Shown here: positions 16,130 through 25,784 of the stretch, in pieces
How the letters are laid out: each line of letters begins with the position of its first letter
Numbering within the stretch: the first letter of the stretch is position 1
Source of the DNA: Pseudomonadota bacterium
GTDB taxonomy: Bacteria > Pseudomonadota > Alphaproteobacteria > Rhizobiales > Pleomorphomonadaceae
DNA: 36,436 nt
Assembly (NCBI GenBank): GCA_018262575.1
Contig: JAGSYU010000075.1
Span: 1-36,436 of the forward strand
Reading direction: 5' to 3'
The notes under the pieces: generated by a model
What the model was told of the DNA's origin: nothing
Seen by the model: the letters and a program-made list of their open reading frames with translations, nothing else
Databases searched by the model: none
Position numbers and translations under genes: made by a program

Positions 16130-16663
16130 TCAGTCGGCGATCTTGCGGCAACCGGTCTTGAAGCGCTTGAAATTGGCTGCATAGTTGTCCGCCGACCGCC
16201 GCAGCTTCTCGATGGTTGCTGCATCAAGCGCTCGCACGGCCCGTGCCGGGGCACCGACAATCAGCGACCCGTCCGGAAACTCCTTGCCTTCGGTGACCAG
16301 CGCGTTGGCGCCGACCAGGCTATTGCTGCCAATCCTTGCCCCGTTCAGGATGGTGGCGCCCATACCGACCAGCACGTTGTCACCGATCTCGCAGGAATGG
16401 ACGATCGCCTGGTGCCCAATGGTGCAACCCTCGCCAATCGTCAGCGGAAAGCCGAGATCGGTGTGCAGGGTGGCGCCTTCCTGGATGTTGGTGCGGGCGC
16501 CGACGACGATTGGCTCGTTGTCACCGCGGATCACCGCGCCGAACCAGACGCCGACCTCAGCGCCAAGCTTCACCCGGCCGATCACGTGGGCGTCGGGGGC
16601 AACCCAGTAGTCGCCGTTGTCCGGCAGGTCGGGGGCGATTCCATCAAGTTCGTAAATCGGCAT
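16130..16663 (-). CDS. Gamma-class carbonic anhydrase-like hexapeptide protein
   Basis: A 177-residue left-handed beta-helix protein. Hexapeptide repeats fill about 20-140 (for example IGRVKLGAEVGVWFGAVIRG and IGDNVLVGMGATILNGARIG). Three His residues are in the gamma-carbonic anhydrase metal positions (ATLHTD, and both His of IGHQAIVH). A C-terminal helix follows. Bacterial members include YrdA, PaaY and CaiE types, and activity varies, so carbonic anhydrase function is a family-level assignment. It is a lone minus-strand gene, convergent with cheB; the Shine-Dalgarno match is poor. The 256 bp between it and miaB (16664-16919) show no gene or clear hairpin. Confidence 0.85.
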   Translation of the reverse strand: MPIYELDGIAPDLPDNGDYWVAPDAHVIGRVKLGAEVGVWFGAVIRGDNEPIVVGARTNIQEGATLHTDLGFPLTIGEGCTIGHQAIVHSCEIGDNVLVGMGATILNGARIGSNSLVGANALVTEGKEFPDGSLIVGAPARAVRALDAATIEKLRRSADNYAANFKRFKTGCRKIAD

Positions 16664-16919
16664 GGCAGGGTCTCGCGAGCGGGAAAGGGCCGGACGGCCG
16701 GTCGGAGGTTCTTTGTAAGGCTCCGCCGTCAGCGATCAAGACGGCAGGAGCGATGGGTCGGCAGCTAATCGTTCCAGCATCTGCAAGACCCGCGTCTCGG
16801 ATCATCGCGTGAATTTGTTGGAAAACCGCCTTTCGCTGCTCCCCAAAATGCACTAGATGCCGTTATCTTTGCCAGGGCGGTCTGCATTGGCCGTTCCCCA
16901 CAAGGGAAAGCGAGCGACG

Positions 16920-18280
16920 GTGACGGATAAGAAGTCTGTCTTCATCAAGACTTACGGCTGCCAGATGAATGTCTACGACAGCGACCGCATGTCGGACACG
17001 CTGGCGCCACTCGGATATGCCGCCGCCGACAGTCCCGAAAATGCCGACCTCATCATCCTCAACACCTGCCACATCCGCGAGAAGGCCGCCGAGAAGGTTT
17101 ATTCCGAACTCGGACGCCTGCGTGTCCTGAAGGCGCATCGAGCCGCCGAGGGCCACGAGACGCTGATCGCGGTGGCCGGCTGCGTTGCCCAGGCGGAGGG
17201 CGAGGAGATCATCGCCCGTGCACCGGTCGTCGACATGGTGTTCGGACCGCAGACCTACCACCGCCTGCCGGAGCTGATCGCGCGGGTGCGCTCGGGTGAG
17301 CGGCCGGCGGCCACCGAAGGCAAGGCGCCGGCCCGGCCGAAGGTGGTGGAAACCGAATTTCCCTCCGAAGACAAGTTCGATTACCTCGCCGCGCCGACCG
17401 AGACGGCGGTACGCTCGCGCGGGGTGACCGCCTTCCTCACCGTGCAGGAAGGCTGCGACAAGTTCTGCACCTTCTGCGTCGTGCCCTACACGCGCGGCTC
17501 GGAAGCCTCGCGACCGGTCGAGAAGATTGTCAGAACGTCAACGCCTATCACGGCATTGACCACGCAGGCCGGACGGTTGGCCTTGCCGATCTGCTGGCCC
17601 GCCTGTCGGAGCTGCCGCGTCTTGCCCGCATCCGCTACACCACCAGCCACCCCCGTGATCTCGATGACGCGCTGATCGCCGCCCATGCCGGCAACCCCAA
17701 GCTGATGCCCTATCTGCACCTGCCCGTGCAGTCGGGTTCGGACCGTATCCTCGCGGCGATGAACCGCCGCCACACCGCCACCGAATACGTTGCCCTCGTC
17801 GACCGCATTCGAGCGGCGCGACCGGACATGGCGATCTCCGGCGACTTCATCGTCGGCTTTCCCGGCGAGACCGACGAAGACTTCGCCGCGACCATGGATA
17901 TCCTCCGCGCCGTCGACTACGCCGCCTGCTTCTCGTTCAAATATTCGCCGCGCCCCGGCACGCCGGCAGCCGCGCTCCCCGATCAGGTGCCGGAAGCAGT
18001 GAAGGGCGAGCGGCTGCAGCACCTGCAGGCCCAGATCGACTTGCAGCAAAAAGCTTTCGCCGAGCGCCTCGTCGGCCGCACCCTGCCAGTGCTGTTCGAC
18101 AAGCCCGGCCGCCTTCCTGGCCAGATTGTCGGGCGCTCGCCCTATCTGCAGCCGGTGGTCGTCATGGCACCGTCGTCACTGATCGGCCAAATCGCCGAGG
18201 TGACCATCGAGGCGATTGCCAACTACAGCCTGATCGGCCGGCTCGAAGGCGAGCCTGTGCCGGCCCGACGGTCGGCATGA
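16920..18280 (+). pseudogene. miaB: miaB (tRNA methylthiotransferase), out-of-frame internal deletion
   Basis: MiaB is a radical-SAM enzyme that adds a methylthio group to i6A37 of tRNAs. The 5' part (16920-17531) has the first iron-sulfur motifs ([31 protein letters not shown]) and the radical-SAM CDKFCTFC. After SRPVEKIV the frame breaks. [20 protein letters not shown] and the rest of MiaB ([37 protein letters not shown]-terminal TRAM-like domain) continue in another frame from 17531 to the TGA at 18278. By comparison with known MiaB, about 18 residues (the strand before LLGQNV) are gone, roughly 55 bp. As written the product would end at 17675. The start is GTG 16920; ATG 16857 is an alternative. 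Confidence 0.88.
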
Positions 18281-18341
18281 AGCCATCCCGATACGCACCG
18301 ACCATGCCGTCGCGACTGCTGCGACTTACCCGGGGAACGCC

Positions 18342-19358
18342 ATGACCTATGCGTCCGACCTCACCCATCTGGTGCTGGTCTTCGAGGACAACCGGTTGAT
18401 CGGCCCACTCTATGGGCAGTTCGACCAGCATCTTGCCCTGATCGAGCAGAAGCTCAGTGTCGACGCCACGGCGCGCGGCAATCAAGTGACCATCCGCGGC
18501 TCCCACGACGCCGCCGCCCGCGCTCGCGATGTGCTGGAAGCGCTCTATGGCCGCCTGCAGGCCGGCCAGACCATCACCTCGGCCGACGTCGAGGGAGCGA
18601 TCCGCATGGCGCTGGCGGTCGGCGACCAACTGCCGCTGCCGACCATCGACGCTGCTTCGCGGCTGCAGCTCGCCGCCATCTCCACCCGCCGCAAGACCGT
18701 TGTCGCCCGCAATCCGGCGCAGGACGCCTATATCCGCGCCATGGACCGCTCGACGTTGGTATTCGGCCTGGGCCCTGCCGGTACCGGCAAGACCTATCTT
18801 GCCGTCGCGCATGCCGCGGCGCTGCTCGAGCGGGGCGAGGTGGCGCGCCTCGTGTTGTCGCGGCCGGCTGTCGAAGCCGGCGAACGGCTGGGCTTTCTGC
18901 CGGGCGACATGCGCGAAAAGATCGATCCCTATCTCCGGCCGCTCTACGACGCGCTGTACGACATGATGGCGCCCGAGCGGGTGGAGCGGGCGCTGACCTC
19001 CGGCGCCATTGAGATCGCGCCGCTTGCCTTCATGCGCGGCCGCACGCTGGCCAATGCCGCCGTCATCCTCGACGAGGCGCAGAACACCACGTCGATGCAG
19101 ATGAAGATGTTCCTCACCCGCCTCGGCGACGGCTCGAAGATGATCGTCACTGGCGACCCCAGCCAGATCGACCTGCCGCCAGGCCAAGTGTCCGGTCTGG
19201 TCGAGGCCAGCCGTATCCTGGCCGATGCTCCCGGCATCGTGCAGGTACGCTTCACCCACGAGGACGTGGTGCGCCACGAACTGGTGGCGCGCATCGTCAA
19301 GGCCTATGACGACGACAGCCGCGAGCGGCTCGCCGCCGCCCGCGGAGAGAAGAAATGA
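18342..19358 (+). CDS. ybeZ: PhoH-like ATPase (YbeZ)
   Basis: A 338-residue PhoH-family ATPase. An N-terminal KH-like segment (about 15-85) precedes the ATPase core. That core has the Walker A motif [15 protein letters not shown] at about 144, [18 protein letters not shown], Walker [11 protein letters not shown] at about 243, and [11 protein letters not shown]. YbeZ acts with the endoribonuclease YbeY in rRNA maturation and ribosome quality control. Consistent with this, its stop overlaps the ybeY start by four bases (ATGA). It follows miaB by 61 bp, the usual alphaproteobacterial order. Confidence 0.93.
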   Translation: MTYASDLTHLVLVFEDNRLIGPLYGQFDQHLALIEQKLSVDATARGNQVTIRGSHDAAARARDVLEALYGRLQAGQTITSADVEGAIRMALAVGDQLPLPTIDAASRLQLAAISTRRKTVVARNPAQDAYIRAMDRSTLVFGLGPAGTGKTYLAVAHAAALLERGEVARLVLSRPAVEAGERLGFLPGDMREKIDPYLRPLYDALYDMMAPERVERALTSGAIEIAPLAFMRGRTLANAAVILDEAQNTTSMQMKMFLTRLGDGSKMIVTGDPSQIDLPPGQVSGLVEASRILADAPGIVQVRFTHEDVVRHELVARIVKAYDDDSRERLAAARGEKK

Positions 19359-19855
19359 CCGCCATCGTCGTCGACATCCTGGCCGACAGCCAGCTGTGGG
19401 GCGAGGCGGAGGATTGGCGTGCCGACGTCGAGGTCGCCGTTGCCATGGCGGCGGCGGCTGCCGACGCCGAGATTGCTGACGACGCGGAGCTGTCCCTTCT
19501 GTTGACCGACGACGCGGCGATCCGCCTGCTCAACCGGGACCATCGCGGCTTCGACAAGTCGACCAACGTCCTGTCCTTTCCGCAAGACGATCCGGAGGCC
19601 GATGCCTACGGGCCGCTGCTCGGCGATATCGCGGTGGCCCACGAGACGGTCATGCGCGAGGCGGTCGAGGAAGGCATTTCCTTTCGGGACCATTTCCTGC
19701 ACATGATCGTGCATGGATTCCTGCATCTCGTCGGGTATGATCACATGAACGACGACGAAGCCGGGGAGATGGAGTCGCTTGAGACGGCCATCCTCGGCCG
19801 GCTCGGCATCGCCGACCCCTATGCCGACGCGCCGATGGGCGGCGCCGGCCACTGA
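19355..19855 (+). CDS. ybeY: YbeY endoribonuclease
   Basis: A 166-residue metal-dependent endoribonuclease for 16S rRNA 3'-end processing and ribosome quality control. The zinc motif HGFLHLVGYDH (about 130-140) is intact and preceded by a DHFLHMIVHG helix. The N-terminal LLLTDDAAIRLLNRDHRGFD and KSTNVLSFPQDDPE segments are typical. It is coupled to ybeZ by a 4-bp overlap and is followed by corC. Confidence 0.95.
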   Translation: MTAIVVDILADSQLWGEAEDWRADVEVAVAMAAAAADAEIADDAELSLLLTDDAAIRLLNRDHRGFDKSTNVLSFPQDDPEADAYGPLLGDIAVAHETVMREAVEEGISFRDHFLHMIVHGFLHLVGYDHMNDDEAGEMESLETAILGRLGIADPYADAPMGGAGH

Positions 19856-19921
19856 GGGACGGTACTATTGGGGCGTCCGCCAGCGGCCGGGAGGGCCAGC
19901 GGGCGGCGCGGAAGAAGGACG

Positions 19922-20950
19922 ATGAGCGACAGCGACAGTCACAGTACTGGCAGTCAGAGTATGGCCGCGGCGACCCAGTCAGGCGCCTCGGCCGAGGGTG
20001 GAACGGGTTCCGGATTGAGCTGGCTCGCGCGACTGCGCGAGACCTTTGGTTTCAAGACCTCGGCGACGCTCAGGCAGAATCTCGAGGCAGCCCTCAGCCA
20101 GGAGGATGCGCTCGACGCCGCCTTCTCGCCCGAGGAGCGGACCCTGATCCGCAACATCCTCCGCCTCAGGGAGACGCGTGTTGCCGACGTGATGGTGCCG
20201 CGCGCCGACATCGCCGCTGTCGATGCCGACACGACGCTCGCCGAACTGCTCGGGCTGTTCGAAGCGTCCGGTCATTCCCGCATGCCGGTTTACCGCGAGA
20301 CGCTCGACGACGCCATCGGCATGGTCCACATCAAGGACCTCATCACGCATATCACCGGCAAGGCACGCATTGATGCCGCGGCGGAGGACGATGGGCGCCT
20401 TGATGTCGGCAAGGTCGATCTCGACATTACGCTCGAGGCCGCGAAGCTGGTGCGCGCCGTGCTGTTCGTCCCGCCGTCCATGCCGGCGACCGACCTCTTG
20501 CAGAAGATGCAGGCGACGCACATCCAGATGGCGCTGGTCATTGACGAATATGGCGGCACCGACGGCATCGTCTCCATTGAGGACGTGGTCGAGACCATCG
20601 TCGGCGAAATCGACGACGAGCACGACGACGAGGACGGCCCGCTGGTCAAGACCGTGCAGGACGGCATCTATCTCGCCGACGCCCGTGCCGACCTCGACGA
20701 GGTACGCGCGGCCATCGGACCGAGCTTCTCCTTCGCCGACTATGACGAGGATGTCGACACGCTCGGCGGCCTGCTGTTTGCCGCTCTCGGCCGGATTCCG
20801 GCGCGTGGCGAAGTGATCGTCTCCGAGGATCTGCCCGGTTGGGAAGTGGAGGTGCTCGACGCCGATCCGCGCCGCATCAAGACGGTGCGGCTCGTTGCGC
20901 GGGCAACCGAGCCGGACGAGATGACCGAACAGTCCGAAGTGGGCGCCTGA
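19922..20950 (+). CDS. corC: CorC/HlyC-type CBS-domain protein
   Basis: A 342-residue protein of the CorC group: an acidic/Ser-rich N-terminus, two CBS domains (about 100-235), and a C-terminal CorC_HlyC domain (about 245-330). Landmarks are TLIRNILRLRETRVADVMVPR, SGHSRMPVYRETLDDAIGMV, MALVIDEYGGTDGIVSIEDV, VETIVGEIDDEHD and DTLGGLLFAALGRIP. The frame is open to a TTG at 19868, but ATG 19922 has AAGGA just upstream and suits the family. Roles proposed for the family include magnesium and cobalt efflux or membrane support. Its place between ybeY and lnt is conserved. Confidence 0.9.
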   Translation: MSDSDSHSTGSQSMAAATQSGASAEGGTGSGLSWLARLRETFGFKTSATLRQNLEAALSQEDALDAAFSPEERTLIRNILRLRETRVADVMVPRADIAAVDADTTLAELLGLFEASGHSRMPVYRETLDDAIGMVHIKDLITHITGKARIDAAAEDDGRLDVGKVDLDITLEAAKLVRAVLFVPPSMPATDLLQKMQATHIQMALVIDEYGGTDGIVSIEDVVETIVGEIDDEHDDEDGPLVKTVQDGIYLADARADLDEVRAAIGPSFSFADYDEDVDTLGGLLFAALGRIPARGEVIVSEDLPGWEVEVLDADPRRIKTVRLVARATEPDEMTEQSEVGA

Positions 20951-21077
20951 GGCGGTCTCACCCTCGAACCTGAGGTTGCCGACCGTTTGAGGCGATGGCG
21001 CGGCCATTTCCTCCCCGGCGACGACCGGCTATTGCTTCGGACGCAACGACCGATTCGTCGGCGCGGGAAGAGGTGCC

Positions 21078-22706
21078 ATGTTCGAGACCTATGCCCATCG
21101 GCTCCTGCTCCTGTGGGGATGGCGGCGGCGCCTCGTAACCTTTGCCGCTGGCGCGCTGTCCGCGCTCGCCATGGCGCCGGGGCACGCCGCGCCGATCCTG
21201 TTCCTGACACTGCCGGCGCTGGTCGTGCTGATCGACGGCGCCGTCGTCGCCGGACCGCACGGTGTCCGCCGGCTGAGACCGGCGGCCGCCACCGGCTGGT
21301 GGTTCGGGTTCGGGTATTTTTTGGCCGGCCTTCACTGGATAGGCGTCGCCTTCCTTGCGGAGGGCCGGACGGAACTCCTTCCGCTGATGCCCCTCGCGGT
21401 CGCCGGCCTGGCCGCAGGCCTTGCTCTGTTCACCGCCCTCGGCACTCTCCTTGCTCGTCTGCTGTGGAGCGACGGTCCGACCCGCATCTTCGCACTCGCC
21501 CTGGGGCTTGGCGCTTCCGAATGGCTGCGCGGCCACGTGTTGACCGGCTTTCCCTGGAACCTGATCGGGCAGGCGGTGGCATTCACCGACGTCACCGCTC
21601 AGGCGGCGAGCGTCGTCGGCGTCTACGGCCTGACCTTTGCCGGTATCGCCGTGTTCGCGGCACCGGCCCTCCTTGCCGATGAAGGAACGCATCGTCCCTG
21701 GCTGCGGCGGCTGACCTTCGCCCTGGTGCTGGCGTTCACTGCCGCCGATGTCGGCTGGGGCATCTATCGGCTCTCCGGCGTGGCCCCCGTCGGCGAGGCG
21801 GTGATCGCCGACGCCCGCATCCGTATCGTGCAGCCGAATATAGACCAGGCCGCCAAATGGTCGCCCGAGAAAAAGCAGGAAGCGCTCGACAAGCTGGCAA
21901 CCCTTTCCGACCGCCGGACAGATCCCGAGACGCTGGGCGCCATGTCCTTCTCCGAGATCGTCTGGCCGGAAACGGCGCTGCCCTTCTTCCTGACCGAGGA
22001 ACCCGAAGCGCTCGCCCGCATCGCCGACCTGTTGTCACCCGGCACGATCCTGCTGACCGGCGCGCCACGGGTCGAACCGGCCGACGATCCGAACACCGGC
22101 GGACGGCGCTACTACAACTCGCTGTTCGCCATCGACGACACCGGCGCCATCCGGGCTGCCTACGACAAGGTGCACCTTGTTCCCTTCGGCGAATACATGC
22201 CGCTCGGCACGCTGGTGAGCCGGTTGGGCGTCGGCGAACTTTTCCGCGGCATCGGCGGCTTCTCGCCCGGGCCCCGACGCAACCTGATTGCCCTTGCCGG
22301 CCATCCGTCCTTTTCTGTGCTGATCTGCTACGAGGCGATCTTTCCAGGTGAGGTCCTGCCGGAAGGTGGACGGCCAGACTATCTGGTCAACATCACCAAC
22401 GACGGCTGGTTCGGTCGCAGCGTCGGTCCCTACCAGCATCTCGATGCCGCTCGCACGCGAGCGATCGAGGAGGGCTTACCGGTGGTTCGAGCCGCCAACA
22501 CCGGCATATCGGCTATCATTGATGCTTATGGCAGGACGGTTGCAAGTCTACCGCTGGGCGAGGAAGGCGTGCTCGACGGTTTCGTGCCGTCCGAACGCCC
22601 CAATACCTTCTTTCAACGCGGTGAGTCGGCTTTTCTCTTGGCTTTTAGCGTCTCCTTCATCCTGCTGTCACTTGCGGGAAAGGGAAAACGCAGGACCGGG
22701 AGTTGA
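21078..22706 (+). CDS. lnt: Apolipoprotein N-acyltransferase
   Basis: A 542-residue inner-membrane enzyme that adds the third acyl chain to the N-terminal Cys of lipoproteins. The N-terminal half (about 20-235) has several membrane segments. The C-terminal periplasmic nitrilase domain (about 240-505) keeps the catalytic Glu-Lys-Cys triad: E in WPETALPFF, K in YDKVHLVPFGEYMP, C in SVLICYEAIFPG. One more membrane helix is near the end (SAFLLAFSVSFILLSLAG). ATG 21078 follows GAAGAGG. The stop codon lies inside a TTGACA that may serve the next gene. Confidence 0.95.
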   Translation: MFETYAHRLLLLWGWRRRLVTFAAGALSALAMAPGHAAPILFLTLPALVVLIDGAVVAGPHGVRRLRPAAATGWWFGFGYFLAGLHWIGVAFLAEGRTELLPLMPLAVAGLAAGLALFTALGTLLARLLWSDGPTRIFALALGLGASEWLRGHVLTGFPWNLIGQAVAFTDVTAQAASVVGVYGLTFAGIAVFAAPALLADEGTHRPWLRRLTFALVLAFTAADVGWGIYRLSGVAPVGEAVIADARIRIVQPNIDQAAKWSPEKKQEALDKLATLSDRRTDPETLGAMSFSEIVWPETALPFFLTEEPEALARIADLLSPGTILLTGAPRVEPADDPNTGGRRYYNSLFAIDDTGAIRAAYDKVHLVPFGEYMPLGTLVSRLGVGELFRGIGGFSPGPRRNLIALAGHPSFSVLICYEAIFPGEVLPEGGRPDYLVNITNDGWFGRSVGPYQHLDAARTRAIEEGLPVVRAANTGISAIIDAYGRTVASLPLGEEGVLDGFVPSERPNTFFQRGESAFLLAFSVSFILLSLAGKGKRRTGS

Positions 22707-22791
22707 CAACTTCTCGTTCAAAGACAACAATCCAAGCGCGCAACGATCCCTTTGTGGTTCGTTTGTCAAGAAATGGGCCGCAAGACAATAA
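22703..22791 (+). promoter_or_regulatory. Two candidate sigma-70 promoters before the XRE regulator
   Basis: TTGACA (22703-22708), 17 bases, then AACAAT (22726-22731); and TTGTCA (22763-22768), 17 bases, then CAATAA (22786-22791). The 148-bp lnt-XRE gap is AT-richer than its surroundings, which supports a promoter region. The upstream box overlaps the lnt stop codon. Confidence 0.45.
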
Positions 22792-22854
22792 ATAAAGACC
22801 GCGCCTTGCGAGCCTCATCGATAACCGCGGGCTTAATCCGCAGACGAGACCAAT

Positions 22855-23268
22855 ATGGCCAGCAAGAAGTCCCCCAACCCCATCGATATCCATGTCGGTA
22901 GTCGCGTCAGACTCCGCCGCATGATGCTCGGCATGAGCCAGGAGAAGCTAGGCGAAGCACTCGGTATCACCTTCCAGCAGATCCAGAAGTACGAGAAGGG
23001 CACCAACCGCGTCGGCGCCAGCCGTCTCCAGCACATCGCCACCGTTCTCAAGGTGCCGGTGGCCTTCTTCTTCGAGGATGCGCCCGGCACACCCGACGAG
23101 GCGGCCGGATTGGCCGATAGCCCGAGTCATTCCTACGTCGTCGACTTCCTGTCGTCGACCGAAGGCCTGTCGCTCAACAAGTCCTTCGTGCGCATCAAGG
23201 ATGCCCGCGTTCGTCGGCGCATCGTTGATCTCGTGCAGACGCTGGCTACCGAGGAAGGCGAGGCCTGA
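22855..23268 (+). CDS. XRE-family regulator (PraR/PhrR-like)
   Basis: A 137-residue transcription regulator. The N-terminal helix-turn-helix (about 14-70) reads VGSRVRLRRMMLGMSQEKLG, GITFQQIQKYEKGTNRVGAS, then RLQHIATVLKVPVAFFFED. The C-terminal tail (about 95-135) has FLSSTEGLSLNKSFVRIKDA and RRRIVDLVQTLA. This small regulator between lnt and metK is conserved in rhizobia, where relatives are called PraR or PhrR and affect quorum-sensing, attachment or stress genes. Its targets here are unknown. ATG 22855 has no strong Shine-Dalgarno sequence. An intrinsic terminator follows. Confidence 0.88.
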   Translation: MASKKSPNPIDIHVGSRVRLRRMMLGMSQEKLGEALGITFQQIQKYEKGTNRVGASRLQHIATVLKVPVAFFFEDAPGTPDEAAGLADSPSHSYVVDFLSSTEGLSLNKSFVRIKDARVRRRIVDLVQTLATEEGEA

Positions 23269-23289
23269 ACAAAGGCTGCGCAAGACATG

Positions 23290-23332
23290 GCGGATCGTCC
23301 CGACTCCGGTCGGCGCGGTCCGCTTTTCTTTT
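23290..23332 (+). terminator. Intrinsic terminator after the XRE gene
   Basis: GCGGATCG (23290-23297) pairs with CGGTCCGC (23316-23323), with one G-T wobble. A nested CCGAC/GTCGG pairing lies inside, and TTTTCTTTT follows. It starts 21 bases after the XRE stop and separates it from the metK leader. Confidence 0.75.
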
Positions 23333-23586
23333 GCCAAGAGGATGCTGACGACCCCCAATGTCCCTCGCCCGGGAACGGAATTTCCATCCGGCTGCCTTTG
23401 GAAGAATGAATTCGCCGCCGCCGTGTCGCGGCGCGCACGGTGCTTTTCAAACGCACGCAAAGCGGTATCCGACGCTTGCGCTTTTTGCGACGGCTTGCGA
23501 AAAGGAAACGCCGCGACGGACCCTCCTCCCGCGACAGATCAGTCTTCCGTCGACCGCGTCGACGTTTTCTTTGAGGGGTCAACCCT
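23333..23586 (+). promoter_or_regulatory. metK leader region with terminator-like hairpin
   Basis: The 254 bases before metK hold no gene. Several short inverted repeats are visible (for example CCGTG/CACGG around 23428-23450). At the end, CGTCGAC (23548-23554) pairs with GTCGACG (23558-23564) around a CGC loop and is followed by TTTTCTTT, just before the GAGGGG ribosome-binding site at 23573. A T-tailed hairpin this close to a SAM synthetase start suggests an attenuator or riboswitch platform. I could not match it to a SAM riboswitch class I know. Confidence 0.45.
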
Positions 23587-24762
23587 ATGTCTCGCCAGAA
23601 TTACCTCTTCACTTCCGAGTCTGTCTCGGAGGGCCATCCAGACAAAGTCTGCGACCGCATTTCCGATACCATCGTTGACGCCTTCCTCGCCGCCGAACCG
23701 CAGGCGCGCGTGGCTGCCGAGACGCTGGCTACGACCAACCGCGTCGTCATCGCCGGCGAGACACGGGGGCCGAGTTCCGTCGACAATGCCCTGATTGAGC
23801 ACCTGACGCGCGAAGCCATCCGCGACATCGGCTATGAGCAGGACGGCTTCCACTGGCAGAACGCCAAGATCGAGATCCTGCTGCACGAACAGTCGTCCGA
23901 CATCGCCCAGGGCGTCGACGCCGCGGGCCAGAAGGATGAAGGTGCCGGCGACCAGGGCATCATGTTCGGTTACGCCTGCCGCGAGACGCCAGAGCTGATG
24001 CCGGCGCCGATCTACTATGCCCACAAGATCCTCCGCGACCTCGCCACCGTCCGCAAATCCGGCCAGGAACCGCTGCTCGGCCCCGATGCCAAGAGTCAGG
24101 TGACCGTCGCTTATGAGGGTGGCAAGGCGGTGCGAGCGCCGCAGATCGTCCTCTCCACCCAGCATGCCGATGGCCTGTCATCGGCCGATGTACGCCGGAT
24201 CGTCGAGCCCTACGTCATTGCCGCGCTGCCGGCCGGCTGGGTCGACGACCGCACCATCTGGCACGTCAATCCGACCGGCAAGTTCGTGATCGGCGGCCCG
24301 GATGGCGACGCCGGCCTCACCGGTCGCAAGATCATTGTCGATACCTATGGTGGGGCGGCGCCGCACGGCGGTGGCGCCTTCTCCGGCAAGGACCCGACCA
24401 AGGTCGACCGCTCGGCGGCCTATGCCGCCCGCTGGCTCGCCAAGAACATCGTGGCCGCCGGCCTCGCCGACCGTGCCACCATCCAGCTCAGCTACGCCAT
24501 CGGCGTCAGCGATCCGCTGTCGATCTACGTCGATCTGCACGATACCGGCAACGTCGACCCGGCTCGGATCGAGGCGGTGCTCGGCGATCGCGACTTTGTC
24601 CGCCTCTCCCCGCGCGGCATCCGCGAGCGGCTCGGCCTCAACAAGCCGATCTACGCCCGCACCTCTGCCTATGGCCACTTCGGCCGGCCGGCCGAGGCCG
24701 ACGGCGGTTTCTCCTGGGAGGCGCTCGACCTCGTCGACGCCTTGAAGTCGGCCCTCGCCTGA
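23587..24762 (+). CDS. metK: S-adenosylmethionine synthetase
   Basis: A 391-residue cytoplasmic enzyme that makes SAM from methionine and ATP; SAM feeds the methyltransferases and radical-SAM enzymes encoded nearby (trmB, miaB). Motifs are [20 protein letters not shown], the ATP-binding [16 protein letters not shown], and [20 protein letters not shown]. It ends with [19 protein letters not shown] 23587 follows GAGGGG. It has its own leader and ends in a strong intrinsic terminator, so it is probably one transcription unit. No defect seen. Confidence 0.97.
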   Translation: MSRQNYLFTSESVSEGHPDKVCDRISDTIVDAFLAAEPQARVAAETLATTNRVVIAGETRGPSSVDNALIEHLTREAIRDIGYEQDGFHWQNAKIEILLHEQSSDIAQGVDAAGQKDEGAGDQGIMFGYACRETPELMPAPIYYAHKILRDLATVRKSGQEPLLGPDAKSQVTVAYEGGKAVRAPQIVLSTQHADGLSSADVRRIVEPYVIAALPAGWVDDRTIWHVNPTGKFVIGGPDGDAGLTGRKIIVDTYGGAAPHGGGAFSGKDPTKVDRSAAYAARWLAKNIVAAGLADRATIQLSYAIGVSDPLSIYVDLHDTGNVDPARIEAVLGDRDFVRLSPRGIRERLGLNKPIYARTSAYGHFGRPAEADGGFSWEALDLVDALKSALA

Positions 24763-24786
24763 GGCAATGAAATAGGCTAGACAGCG

Positions 24787-24818
24787 GCCCCGGCAGCTCT
24801 ACTGCCGGGGCTTTTGTT
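24787..24818 (+). terminator. Strong intrinsic terminator after metK
   Basis: GCCCCGGCAG (24787-24796) and CTGCCGGGGC (24802-24811) form a perfect 10-bp stem with a CTCTA loop, followed by TTTTGTTT. It starts 24 bases past the metK stop. Confidence 0.92.
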
Positions 24819-24863
24819 TGCCCGGACGGCCGAGCCTCCGGACCTTTCACTCGACGGACGACA

Positions 24864-25595
24864 ATGAGCGACGACGATCACAGGCCGGAGCACAGGCCCG
24901 GCGAGCCGCGGGAAAACGCCTTTTTTGGCCGCCGCAAGGGCAAGACGTTGAGGAAGGGGCAAGCCGAACGGCTCGAGGCCGACCTGCCCCGGCTGTCGAT
25001 TGACCTTGCAACTCCGGCTCCCGCCCAGCTCGCCGCGCTGTTTTCTGAATCGCCGGCCGAGATCCGCCTGGAGATCGGCTTCGGCGGCGGCGAGCACCTG
25101 GTCCACCGGTCGCTCGAGCGACCGGACGTCGCCTTCATCGGCGTCGAGCCCTTCGTCAACGGCATGACCAAGGCGCTCGGTCGCATCGCCGACGAGGGGA
25201 TCGGCAACATTCGCCTCAGTGGTGAGGACGGCGTCAGAGTGCTCGACTGGCTACCGGCGGCGTCGCTCGATCGCGTGCTGCTGCTCTATCCCGATCCCTG
25301 GCCAAAGAAGCGCCATTGGAAGCGCCGCTTCGTCGGGCCGGATACCGTCGCCCGCTTCGCCCGCGTCCTGAGGGATGGCGGCGAATTCTGGTTCGCCTCC
25401 GACATCGACACCTACGTCGACTGGACGCTGCGCCATGTCCGCGCCAACCCGGCCTTCGTCTGGACGGCCTCGGCGCCCGACGATTGGCGACGGCCCTGGG
25501 ACGGCTGGCCGGGAACACGCTATGAGGCCAAGGCGCGCCGTGAAGGACGCGGATCGGCTTATCTCACGTTCCGCCGCGTCGCGCGTAGCGGTTAG
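24864..25595 (+). CDS. trmB: tRNA (guanine-N7-)-methyltransferase
   Basis: A 243-residue SAM-dependent enzyme that makes m7G46 in the variable loop of tRNAs. An N-terminal basic segment ([15 protein letters not shown]) precedes the SAM-binding [17 protein letters not shown] (about 70-86). It then has [11 protein letters not shown], the signature [18 protein letters not shown] (about 140-157), and a C-terminal [22 protein letters not shown] 24864 gives normal length. It follows the metK terminator by 45 bp, so its promoter must be close. About 300 bp of leader-like DNA follows before rimP. Confidence 0.95.
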   Translation: MSDDDHRPEHRPGEPRENAFFGRRKGKTLRKGQAERLEADLPRLSIDLATPAPAQLAALFSESPAEIRLEIGFGGGEHLVHRSLERPDVAFIGVEPFVNGMTKALGRIADEGIGNIRLSGEDGVRVLDWLPAASLDRVLLLYPDPWPKKRHWKRRFVGPDTVARFARVLRDGGEFWFASDIDTYVDWTLRHVRANPAFVWTASAPDDWRRPWDGWPGTRYEAKARREGRGSAYLTFRRVARSG

Positions 25596-25752
25596 GTTGT
25601 TTCGGCCTCAAGCACCGGTGGTGGCGTGGTTTTTCTGCCTCAATCGCCGGCGGGCCTTCGACCCTTGGCTTCGGCGTTTCGCGCCGGCGCCCTTGGCGCG
25701 GGAGCCGCTGTCACCGCTTCGGATACTCGCCTTGCCGATCGCATCCGGGCCA

Positions 25753-25781
25753 TTGATTTCCGGGCAAAAGCGGCCTATATG
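25753..25781 (+). promoter_or_regulatory. Candidate promoter of the rimP-nusA-infB operon
   Basis: TTGATT (25753-25758), 17 bases, then TATATG (25776-25781). Spacing is optimal and both boxes are close to consensus. Transcription would begin near 25788, about 108 bases before rimP. The upstream part of the gap (25596-25752) shows no gene. Confidence 0.55.
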
Positions 25782-25784
25782 GGA

